Of a stretch of DNA of 64,000 bases, positions 11,827 through 20,723 are shown piece after piece. Numbering within the stretch: position 1 is the stretch's first letter; each line of letters opens with the position of its first letter. The translations under genes were made by a program, and so were the position numbers. The notes below the pieces were generated by a model. That model saw only the letters and a list, made by a program, of their open reading frames with translations. It had not been told where the DNA came from and searched no databases. Source of the DNA: Symbiodinium natans. Lineage: Eukaryota > Sar > Dinophyceae > Suessiales > Symbiodiniaceae. The stretch lies in NCBI GenBank assembly GCA_905221605.1, contig CAJNDS010002777.1, positions 217,451-281,450 of the forward strand. Direction: 5' to 3'.

Positions 11827-11923
11827 TTCTCCGCAGAGAAGTTGAAGAAGTGTGGCAAGTACAAGTGCAGTCACTGTGCCTCCCTCTTCTCTGTGGACAT
11901 GCGCAGGTCTGCAACTGCCACTA

Positions 11924-12024
11924 CTATAGGGGTCGGAATAAGTACTTTAATACTATTCCCGTATGGTCCCGACATATTTATACTATAATCGCCCCCCAAA
12001 ACCCTATTCTAATTAAGGCCCCTG
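11924..12024. mobile_element. Family C copy, full length
   Basis: TATAGGGGTCGGAATAAGTAC...CTATTCTAATTAAGGCCCCT termini, inner AATACTATTCCCGTATGGTCC. Confidence 0.85.
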
Positions 12025-12813
12025 TTACTTACATTCAGGATTGCCAAAGGCTGCATTCGCCTGCGATTCAGGTCCCGAGAGTAGGTTCTGGACCCTTGAA
12101 ATTAGGTCGCCCACGAATGGGCCTATAGCGTGTACAGTGTACAGGACTTCTAGGGTTTAGGGTTTAGGGTGTATTATGGGTCTTATAGGGTGTAGAGAGG
12201 GTTTGGTTTGAGGGTTTTTTTGGCCTTGATGAGGTTTATGGTGCTTATAGGCTTTAGGGTTCAGGCTTCTTATAGGTGTGTAGGGCTGACAGGGTTTTTT
12301 GGGTGGGTGTATAGGATGGGAATTTTTGGGGTTTATGAGACTTGTAGAATTGCTATGGCTTAAATGCTCGGAATTCGCAGTGTTTGGGCGTCAGGGTTTA
12401 GGGCCGATTTCTTGGATTTGCTGACACCCTGCACCCCAACCCGAAACGCTCAACCCCCTAAGCCATCCTAAGCCGCGAAAGCCTATAAACTCTATAAGCC
12501 TAAACCCTAGACCCTAAACCGTCCAAAACCCCTAAAGCCTAGAATCCCCAGAACGCCGATCCTAAGCCTCAAAAACCCTCGAAAGCCTAAAACCGTAAAC
12601 CCTAATCCCCCAAAACATACAAACCGTTGCAAACCCCAGAATCTAAGCCCTAAGCCCTATGCCCTTGAACCCCTCACACCTAAACCCTATAACCCCTAAA
12701 CTCTATAACCCCTAAACCCTAGCCCTAAACCCTAAACCCTAAACCCTAAACCCCACACCCTTAGCTGCATAAACCCCCAGCCCCTGAACCCGCAAACCTC
12801 CGGAAGTCCCGAG

Positions 12814-12841
12814 GCTCCGGGAGCTGCAGCGTCAACTTCAG
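12814..12841 (+). CDS. Exon-like island LRELQRQLQ
   Basis: CCCGAG|GCTCCG to CTTCAG|GCCCCG, 28 nt, within a longer frame (PEVPRL... to ...YKELRTCGV). Heptad-like leucines suggest a coiled coil. C-array left, G-array right. Confidence 0.42.
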
Positions 12842-12921
12842 GCCCCGCTTTATAAGGAGTTGAGGACTTGTGGAGTTTTAGGGTTTCAGGGTTTAGGGTT
12901 TAGGGTTAAGGGATTAGGGCT

Positions 12922-13063
12922 TGCAAAGAAGAAGGCTTCAGCAACTGCAATAGAGCTTTTTGTGACGGCTCGTGCCATCCCTGCGGATTTTTGGAGACTT
13001 TGGTTCGATTGGGGAGCCTTTTCTTTCTGCGCCGGCTTGTTTAGCTTATCGGGGTCTTGAAGG
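12922..13063 (+). CDS. Open frame with aromatic, membrane-like segment
   Basis: Reads KKKASATAIELFVTARAIPA then DFWRLWFDWGAFSFCAGLFS to a TGA. Third-position bias is modest. No family recognised; may be an exon or chance. Confidence 0.3.
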
Positions 13064-13151
13064 GAGGGGGTTTAGCGTTTGGGATTTAGGGTTTAGGATT
13101 TAGGGCTTAGGGTTTAGGATTTAGGGTTAAGGATTTAGGGTTATACGGTTC

Positions 13152-13376
13152 ATGGGGGAGGACCCGTTCCTCTCGGCCACCGACGGTGCCCGCTTCATCT
13201 TCGTGTCGGAGGTTCCCAACCGGCACATCTCCATGGCACTCCTGAAACTGCTGTGCGAGCAGCGAGGGGCGGAGCTGGCCTCCCGCGGGCTTTCCCGTGG
13301 CGGCAACGAGGCCTTCACGCCAACAGCCCTGGTGGTGCTCACTTCGAACGCTGGGGGAAGCTCACGGCAAGCTTAG
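13152..13376 (+). pseudogene. Fragment resembling D5/P4-type primase-helicase (SF3)
   Basis: A 74-codon frame, about 80% of codons ending in G/C. GARFIFVSEV, ALLKLLCEQRGAELASRGL and F.PTALVVLTSN follow the order ARl.v.sE..., ...iK.ltg.d.i.aR.L, f.Pt.kL.l.tN seen in D5/P4-like SF3 helicases, where the final Asn is the sensor residue. Walker motifs are absent, so this is a C-terminal fragment. It starts and ends against telomere-type and other repeat sequence. Such helicases are common in phages, plasmids and large DNA viruses; here it looks like a captured piece. Assignment tentative. Confidence 0.4.
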
Positions 13377-14235
13377 GGAAGCTTATGGAGCCTTAGGGAG
13401 TAGTGGGGAGTATTATGGAAACTGGGGCTACATGCCCCCTTGAATTCCCCTCCCTTAAGGACCCTATGTAATTGGACAAACAGCCTTGCAAACGACTGCT
13501 TGAAGTAGCTTCTGGGTTTGGATATCCATTCGTATGGCAGCCCATCGAAATACAGGTTCCAAGTGAACCACATGCAGTTTCCATTTATGAGGTCTTGAGG
13601 GCTCTCAAGGTTTAGGATTTAGTGCTTTAGGGTTTTCAGGGATCTCGGACTTAGGGTTTAGGAGTTTAGGGGTAAGGATTGAGGGGTTTAGGGGTTTAAG
13701 GTTCAGGGCTTGAGGGTTCTGGGGCTGCTGTGTTAAGGGTTGAGAGTTCGAGGCACCTTCTGGGGTCTTGGAGGGGCTACAGGGTTCAAAGCCCCAAGCT
13801 GAAAGCCTAAACCTGGGAACCAATAAAACCCCTAAATCTCCCCCAAACCAGAAAACAACGTTTGAAAAAGAAGCCATAGAAACCCTACAAAACCCTACAA
13901 CAGGCTTGCAAGACCTCAACACAAAAAACAAAAGACTTACAAGCACCCTCTGCAAAACCCTTGAAACCTCTCATCAAACCCCCCATAACCCCCCATGAAG
14001 CCCTTTAACAATTCGTAATGACGCCCAACGAGATCCCTTCTAACAGCCCTCGCGATAAAGGTAAGCCACGAAGCAAAAAGTCTCAGTAAATCCTATAAAC
14101 CCCTGGAAAACCCTGTTAGAACCCTATAAAACCTATAGAACCCAAAAAGGACCCTCATTAAGACACCCTAAACCCTAAACCTAAAACCCTAAACCCTGAA
14201 CCCTGAACCCTAAACCCCCTAAACCCCACCCTAAG

Positions 14236-14271
14236 GAGCTCGGGGAGCAGCTCATCCAGAAGAGGGCCCAG
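14236..14271 (+). CDS. Exon-like island ELGEQLIQKRAQ
   Basis: CCTAAG|GAGCTC to GCCCAG|GCGGGC, 36 nt, all 12 codons end in G or C. C-array left, G-array right. Product unknown but the codon signal is as strong as in confirmed PDE exons. Confidence 0.6.
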
Positions 14272-15821
14272 GCGGGCTGCTGAGCCGGCGAGCATGTGAG
14301 GAGAGGCCCCCCCGCCTTTAGGGTTTAGGGTTTAGGGATTTAGGGTTTAGGGTTTAGGGTTTAGGGTTTGGGGTTTGGGGTTTGGGGTTTGGGGTTTGGG
14401 GTTGCGGGTTCAGGGCATGTGAGCGGGGCCTCCCCCCCTTTTTAGGGGTTTAGGGATTTGGGGTTGAGAGTTTTTTGGGGGTTTTGGGGTTTTGGGGGGG
14501 ATTAGGGTTTGGTTTGTTTGTTGGGCTTAGGGGGTTTAGGGTTTGGGGTTTTTGGGGTTTAAGGGGTTGAGGTTTGGGGGGTTTGGTTTTTTGGAGTTTA
14601 TTGGGTTCGTGGTTCAGGGCGGCCATAGGGGCGGAATTTATCGTTCAAGAGTTGAAGCGGGTTTGGGTTCCTTTGAGGCCTATAGTTTTTAGGGTCTAAG
14701 GTCTACCAGCTTACCTTCAACAGCCTTTGGTTGTGAAGCTAGATAGGTTAGGGTTCAGGGTTTTCGGGTGATGGATTAGAATTTGGTCTTAAGATGGGGG
14801 GGGCCTTTTTCGCTTGCACACGCTGCGCAGGCGTCGGGGCACCGTTTGTGCCCTGCAAAGTAAGCGCCCGTCGCAGCTGTGTTGTTTGCCTGTTTTGGGG
14901 GTGCACGTCCCGCCCCGCCCAGACCCCATGCAAAGCAGGGGAGGGTGAAAAGATGCCGATTTTTGTCCCGCAGCGACGCCTGAAAGGCCTTGTGCTGCCA
15001 GGAGCAGTGTCCTGTAAACTTTCAACCCTCCGCCACCCCCCACAAAATCCCTCGATCCCCGAAAAAAACCCTAAGCCCTAAACCCTGAACCCAAAACTCT
15101 AAACCCTACCCCTAAACCCTAAACCCCAAACCCGACGCTCTGGGGATTTTTAGGCTGCAGAGGCTCCGCGGGGAGAGCTCCGAAACCTCGCCAACCCAAG
15201 CCCCGAAGGCCCAAAGGTCTCGGGGCATAATTGGATTGAAGGGTTTAGGGTTTAGGGTTTAGGGTTTTGGGTGTAGGGTTTAGGGTTTAGGGTTCAGGAA
15301 TCTTGTCAGAGGGTTTTCAGGGCCATCCTCGATTAGGACGGTTGGGGTTCGGGGTTTAGCGTTTGCATGGCTTAGGGAATAAAGGTTGGGCCTTAGGCCG
15401 GCAAAGGACTCCAATATCAGTACTTCCCACAGTAGGGGTACCTCGTTGATCCAAACAGAATAGACTCCCTTCAATGTCATAGGGACCCCCAGAAAAGGGT
15501 ACCCCAAAACCCTAAACCCTAAACCCTAAACCCTAAACCCTAAACCCTAAACCCTAGACCCTAGACCCTAGACCCTAAACCCGCCTAAACCTCAAACCCT
15601 AAACCCTAACCCCCCAAATATGAACGTGACCTGAGCCGTAGGAGGAGTTCGGGCTGGCGCAGGTCACCGTGAGCCCAACGGAGTTTAGAAGCATGGGGGT
15701 TAGACCCCCTTGAAACATAGTGCTTAGGGTTTAGGGTTTAGGGTTTTAAGGTTTAGGTTTTAGGGTTTTAAACCCTAAGCCCTAATGAGGGTTTGGGGTT
15801 TAGGGTTAAGGGTTTATAGGG

Positions 15822-16031
15822 AAACCGGAGCTGTCCCCAACGAGTCTGAATGACTCGTTGAGTCAGGAGAGTCCGATATCAGGCCATCGCCCGCGTCGGA
15901 AAGCTGCCTGTTCTCAGAGCCACCTGCTCATCCTATTGCAGGGTCTCTGCCTTAGGAACCCCTCAGCCCTTAAGTCTGTAGACGGTTCATTTGGAGGCCT
16001 CAGGTTCAAACTTCATGGCTTTAAGTTATGA
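15822..16031 (+). CDS. Open frame, 69 codons, no ATG
   Basis: Reads KPELSPTSLNDSLSQESPIS and on through LLILLQGLCLRNPSALKSVD to TGA. Ser/Leu rich. Borders such as GAGTCAG|GAGAGT and ATATCAG|GCCATC fit the local splice pattern. Not recognised. Confidence 0.3.
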   Translation, partial: KPELSPTSLNDSLSQESPISGHRPRRKAACSQSHLLILLQGLCLRNPSALKSVDGSFGGLRFKLHGFKL

Positions 16032-16632
16032 TGCCCTGGCGGTACCCTTGCGGTTGATGGCTTTCAGATTCTGTCTTCTCCCTGAACCCTAAACTCTAAA
16101 CCCTAAACCCTAAAGCCTCAACCCTTCTACACTCTCCAGGCCTCGCAGCAAGACCTCCCCCTCTGCTCCCCCGTCCAAAGTCTGGAAAGTCTGGGTCTAT
16201 GGGGTTTAGGGTTTAGGGTTTAGGGTTTATGGGTTAGGATTGAGGATTGAACCCGGACCCCCAAAGCCCTCGAAAACTCTAAGCTCCTAATTTCAAAGCC
16301 CTCAGAGCATCCCGAAGCACCAAAAACGCGGCCCCAAACCCCCTAAGCCCTAAAACCTAAACCCTAAACCCCAAACCCTATACCCTAAACCCCAAACCCT
16401 CAACCCTAAACCCTAAACCTCCTCCCCTCCAGCCTCCAGCAGACAGTCAAAGCCCAGGCATGACGGACAAGCCACGGCCTCGGATCCCATTCGTCTTCCA
16501 TGGGGTGGGTTTAGGGTTTGGGGTTAGGGTTTAGGGTTTAGGGTTTAGGGTTTAGGGTTAAGTTTTGTTGTTTTTGTTTAGGGGGTCGGGGTCTGGGGGT
16601 TACATTTTCTGGCACATTTTGGTTCTTAAGGG

Positions 16633-16733
16633 TGGTGTTCTTCCCGCTGAAACTACAGGTCCTCAATAGGGATTCTAGTACTCATATTATACTCCCTATA
16701 TGAAGGACTTTTAGTATAAGTCCGAACATTCCT
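16633..16733. mobile_element. Family A copy, diverged
   Basis: GTTCTTCCCGCTGAAACTAC and ACTTTTAGTATAAGTCCGAA.CATTC; the outer terminus is decayed. Confidence 0.65.
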
Positions 16734-17159
16734 AAACCCTAAACCCTAAACCCTAAACCCTAGAGCCCTAAAGCCCTAATTCTAATCCCTAATCCCTAAA
16801 CCCTAAACCCTAAACCCTAAACCCTAAACCCTAAACCCTAAACCCTAAACCCTAAACCCTCCCGAGCTCGGCGTTTGAAAAGATGTCAGGGGGCTTGGGG
16901 TTTTCAAGCTCAAGTCGAGCTTGGAGTGTGCCGGGTACCATGTGTAGGGTCTAGGCCTCAGCCCTCAACCCTCAACCCCCAACTCTAAACCCTCAACCCT
17001 AAACCCTAAATCCTCAACCCTAAACCCTAAACCTTGCGGGTCTTAAAGGCTTGAAGGGTTGAGGGTTAGAAATCCACAAAACTGACAGGCAGGCCTTGAT
17101 AAACTGCGCTGGCTCCTAAGGGTTTAAGGTTCAGTAAGGGTTCAGGGTTAGTGGGGGCC

Positions 17160-17322
17160 AGGTCCCCGCCACACCAGAAGCCGCGGCTCCGAGACCATCT
17201 ACATCTACACCGGCTTCCAGCCAGGCAAAGAGCAGCCAGCCAAGCAGCCAGCCAAGGGCTCCAGTACGCCGACGCCTCCGACTCGAAGATCAGCGGATCG
17301 TTGAGAATGGTGTTGGCCAACA
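17160..17322 (+). pseudogene. Coding-like block split by a repeat slip
   Basis: First frame reads RGSETIYIYTGFQPGKEQ (17 of 20 codons end G/C). After a CAGCCAGCCAAG tandem the bias moves to a second frame reading GLQYADASDSKISGSLRMVL and ending TAA. Slippage in the short tandem would explain the shift. Product not recognised. Confidence 0.45.
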
Positions 17323-17639
17323 CGTAAGCCGAAGCAACCAGGAAAACGTCCCTGGATCTGTGACTTGGCTTACAAGGCCCAAGAGCTCTTGAGGGTTTAG
17401 GGTTCAGGGTTTAGGGCGTAGGGGTTTTAAGGTTAGGGCTTATAGGGTTTAAGCTTTAGGATTAAGGGGGCAAGGCATCAAATTGCCGCAGGATCGCACA
17501 TCTTGGGGTAATAACAGGGGTTACCGGGTTACCCCCCCCCCCCCTCCCCGGAAAGCTCTGAAACCAAACCCTTTAGTCCCTGGACCCTAGACCCATAACT
17601 GCTAGAGCTGGCACCCTACACACTAACCCTAAACCAGGG

Positions 17640-17751
17640 CAATCATGATACCTTCGCACAGGAAGACCAAGAAACGGGTTGTGGGAAGCCTCTTCGTTGC
17701 AGAGGCGGGATCGGGGTTCGGGATGTGTGGTCTTATTGCAGTAAACCCTTA
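17640..17751 (+). CDS. Open island MIPSHRKTKKRVVGSLF...
   Basis: A 37-codon frame, MIPSHRKTKKRVVGSLFVAE then GSGFGMCGLIAVNP and TAA, between degenerate CCCTAAA tracts. Unknown product; could be chance. Confidence 0.28.
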
Positions 17752-17794
17752 AGCCCCTCAATGCCGAAACCCCAAACCCTACACGCCTGAAAAT

Positions 17795-17870
17795 GATGGT
17801 GCAGCCGGCATCTCTGAGCTTTTCACTGACTTGGCGTCTTTCGCAACCATCAAGAAGAACCCTAAGCCTT
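17795..17870 (+). CDS. Exon-like island GISELFTDLASFATIKKN
   Basis: Open frame PENDGAAGISELFTDLASFA between C-strand tracts; amphipathic helix-like. Third-position bias moderate (15 of 24). Unknown. Confidence 0.3.
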
Positions 17871-17999
17871 TCATCCTAACCCCTACGCCCAGGCCCTAAA
17901 GTTCATGCCTAAACTCCAAAACCTCTCATCTCCCAGCCCCAACTCCTCAGCCCTAAGCCCTAAACCCGAAACCCTGATCCCTAAACCCTAAACCCTAAA

Positions 18000-18127
18000 G
18001 CCCAAACCCTAAATCCTAAACCCTAAACCCTAAACCCTAAACCCCAAACCCCAAACCCCAAACCCTAAACCCTAAACCCTAAACCCTAAACCCTAAACCC
18101 TAAACCCTAAACCCTAAACCCTAAACC
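18000..18127 (-). repeat. CCCTAAA array ending in a CT run
   Basis: Near-perfect units followed directly by TCTCTCTCTC and TATATATA microsatellite sequence. Confidence 0.95.
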
Positions 18128-18403
18128 CTCTCTCTCTCTCTCTATTATGTATATATATATAACCTAAGCCCTTTCTCCGTGGGGGGCCAGGATGAAGGTA
18201 GCGGACCAACGGATGCCATGTCGGTAGGACTCCCAGACTCTTTCCATTCAGGGTTTAGGGTTTAGGGTTTAGGGTTTAGGGTTTAGGGTTTAGGGTTTAG
18301 GGTTTAGGGTTTGGGGTTTGGGGTTTAGGGTTTGGGGTTTAGGGTTTAGGGTTTAGGGTTTAGGGTTTAGGGTTTGGGGTTTGGGGTTTGGGGGTTTAGG
18401 GCT

Positions 18404-18568
18404 GCTCCCCCTTATACTACCAGTCCTCAACGGGTCACCCTAAACCCTAAACCCTAAACCCTAAACCCTAAACCCTAAACCCTAAACCCTAAGCCCTAAG
18501 CCCTAAAACCTAAACCCTAAACCACCCCCATTGGGGACTGTTCGTATACGGGGGGAACATCCCAAGTT
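18404..18568. mobile_element. Family A copy interrupted by CCCTAAA array
   Basis: Left arm GCTCCCCCTTATACTACCAG, right arm GGGGACTGTTCGTATACGG then GAACATCCCAA, separated by about 90 bp of CCCTAAA repeats instead of the usual loop. Confidence 0.82.
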
Positions 18569-18774
18569 GGGGGTTCACAGGTTTTGTAGGGTTGTTTGAG
18601 GTTTAGTGTTCAGGGTTCAGGGGTAGAGAGGGTGAATTGAACTCTCAGATTCTTTCCGGGTGGGCTGTTTGCTTCGGAAGGCCCAATACCACTGAGTTTC
18701 AGGTTTAAGGGTACCAAAGCCCTAAACCCCAAACCCTAAACCCCAAACCCTAGGGTCTACGACTTAGCATGCGT

Positions 18775-18845
18775 GCCCACGACGCTGAATCATGGAATCA
18801 ACCTTCGGCTCTACTTGGCGGCTTATCACCTGGAGAACACCCCGA
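18775..18845 (+). CDS. Exon-like island VYDLACVPTTLNHGINLRLY
   Basis: ACCCTAG|GGTCTAC starts a frame of about 30 codons, 22 ending in G/C, continuing LAAYHLENTP. It abuts a CCCTAAA/CCCCAAA array. Unknown product. Confidence 0.42.
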
Positions 18846-19288
18846 ACCCTAAACCCTAAACCCTAAGCCCTAAACCCAAAAACTCTACAGCAAACCTTAA
18901 CCCGAACCCTACCTCGGAGTTTAGTTTGGACATGTGCCAGGATTCCCAGATTGGGCCTTTGTTCTGGGTTAGCTTCCCTTTTCAAGCGTTTAGGGTTTGG
19001 GGTGATCGAGTTTAGGCTTTACGGTTTGGGGTTAAGGTTCCCTTCATTCAGGAAACCCTGTTAAACAACCCCCAAAAAAGGTGCCCTTGTTATTCCTAGG
19101 TTGCTCCTGGAACTAGATAGTGGGTTTAGGGTTTAGAGATTAGGGTTTAGGGTATATCTCCCAGGGGTGTTATAGGGCAGACAGGCGTGCCTGGGATGTA
19201 GGGGCTCCTATGGCCTAGAGGCCCTAAGCCCGAAACCCTGCACCCGAAATCCTAAACCCGAAGCCCGAAACCCTCATCCCTAAACCCC

Positions 19289-19379
19289 ACTTAGAGGTGC
19301 ATGGTACTTAATAACTGGTTATAATTGGGTTATAAGTACAGTTTGTTACTGGGTTGACAGGTATCATGAACCGCCAAGT
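19289..19379. mobile_element. Family B copy, short
   Basis: ACTTAGAGGTGCATGGTACT...GGTATCATGAACCGCCAAGT, about 90 bp. Confidence 0.8.
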
Positions 19380-19380
19380 A

Positions 19381-19640
19381 AACCCTAAACCCTAAACCCT
19401 AAACCCTAAACCCAGGGTTTAGGGTTTAGGGTTTGGGGTTTGGGGTTTGGGGATTTAGGGGGGGGTTTAGGGTTTAGGGTTTAAGGTTTAGGGTTTAGGG
19501 TTTGGGGTTTGGGGTTTGGGGTTTGGGGTTGAGGGTTTGGGGTTTGGGGATTTAGGGGGGGTTTAGGGTTTAGGGTTTAGGGTTTGGCGTTTAGGGTTTA
19601 GGGTTTGGGGTTGAGGGTTGAGGGTTGAGGGTTTAGGGTT
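19381..19640. repeat. Inverted pair of telomere-type arrays
   Basis: CCCTAAA units (19381-19413) meet GGGTTTA units directly at AACCCAGGGTTTAG, then run as mixed TTTAGGG/TTTGGGG/TTGAGGG to 19640. Confidence 0.95.
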
Positions 19641-20149
19641 TAGGTGGCCGGAGGTCTCCATGAGACAATCGCACTCTCTGAAGAGGCAAAACCCTGAACC
19701 CGAACCCCCAAATCCCAAACCCTAAGCCTTAAAAACCCTGAAGCCTCAACCCAAGAGTCGTCTCAACGTCAGTCCTACCATTCTGACTCTTTTTTCCTCC
19801 CCGGGCCCAGCCGTATAAGCACCAAAGCGCCTACCCGAAACCGGAATCCTGAGTCATGAAACCCCTAAACCCTAAACCCTAAACACTAAACCCTAAACCC
19901 TAAACCCTAAACCCTAAACCCTAAACCCTGAACCCTAAACCCTAAACCCTAAACCCTAAACCCTAAACCCTAAACCCTAAACCCTAAACCCTAAACCTGA
20001 TCCCTACCAGGACCAAAGACTCCGTGAGCCCTGCTGTAAAGCCTACACCCCAAACCCCACTGCAATCGGAACCGTAGCAAGCGTCCGGGATGTCTGCGTC
20101 CTTACGGGACGAGCTACGTCAATCGGAAGCTGCATCGGAGCCCTAAACC

Positions 20150-20222
20150 CCAAACCCTGAAACCCTGAAACCCTGAAACCCTGAAACCCTGAAACCCTGA
20201 AACCCTGAAACCCTGAAACCCT
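20150..20222 (-). repeat. CCCTGAAA octamer array
   Basis: Nine uniform CCCTGAAA units inside ordinary CCCTAAA repeats. Confidence 0.93.
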
Positions 20223-20519
20223 AAACCCTAAACCCTAAACCCTAAACGGACTGTTGAACACCGGCGTGCAAGCTGATCTCCAGCGCGCACAAGAAGAGGA
20301 AGAGATCCAGTGCAAGACATGAAGGTTATCTTTCTTCGGCCCTCTGGAGCCCATAGCAGGCTGAAGCCTACTCCCTAAGCTCCAGTACTATGGTTTCGCT
20401 TTCAATAGGGTTTAGACCTTCAAACAACAAACCCGCCTAAAACTCTAGAACCAGTAAACACCAACACCCTAGACCTAATAAACCCTAAAACCCTATAAAC
20501 GTTAAACGGCCAAGTGCAC

Positions 20520-20662
20520 CTAAACCCTAAACCCTAAACCCTAAACCCTAAACCCTAAACCCTAAACCCTAAACCCTAAACCCTAAACCCTAAACCCTAA
20601 ACCCTAAACCCTAAACCCTAAACCCTAAACCCTAAACCCTAAACCCTAAACCCTAAACACAA
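20520..20662 (-). repeat. CCCTAAA array before PDE exon 1
   Basis: About 20 perfect units ending 25 bp upstream of the exon 1 acceptor. Confidence 0.97.
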
Positions 20663-20686
20663 TACCTAAACGTTTTCGTTGCTCAG

Positions 20687-20723
20687 GTGGTCACCGTGGA
20701 ACGGGAGTTGCTTGAGGCCTCAG
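20687..20723 (+). CDS. PDE exon 1 (first assigned)
   Basis: Acceptor GCTCAG|GTGG and donor TCAG|GCGCGCC bound a 37-nt exon reading VVTVERELLEAS plus one base. That base plus GT of the next exon makes a Gly codon, so the phase agrees. It lies where the family has the helical stretch before the first W..NP motif. A CCCTAAA array precedes it and a TTTAGGG array follows it. Assignment rests on phase and splice borders rather than on a diagnostic motif. Confidence 0.6.

Noticed and set aside
20150-20222. CRISPR-like array
   Set aside because: Repeats are contiguous 7-9 bp units without unique spacers.
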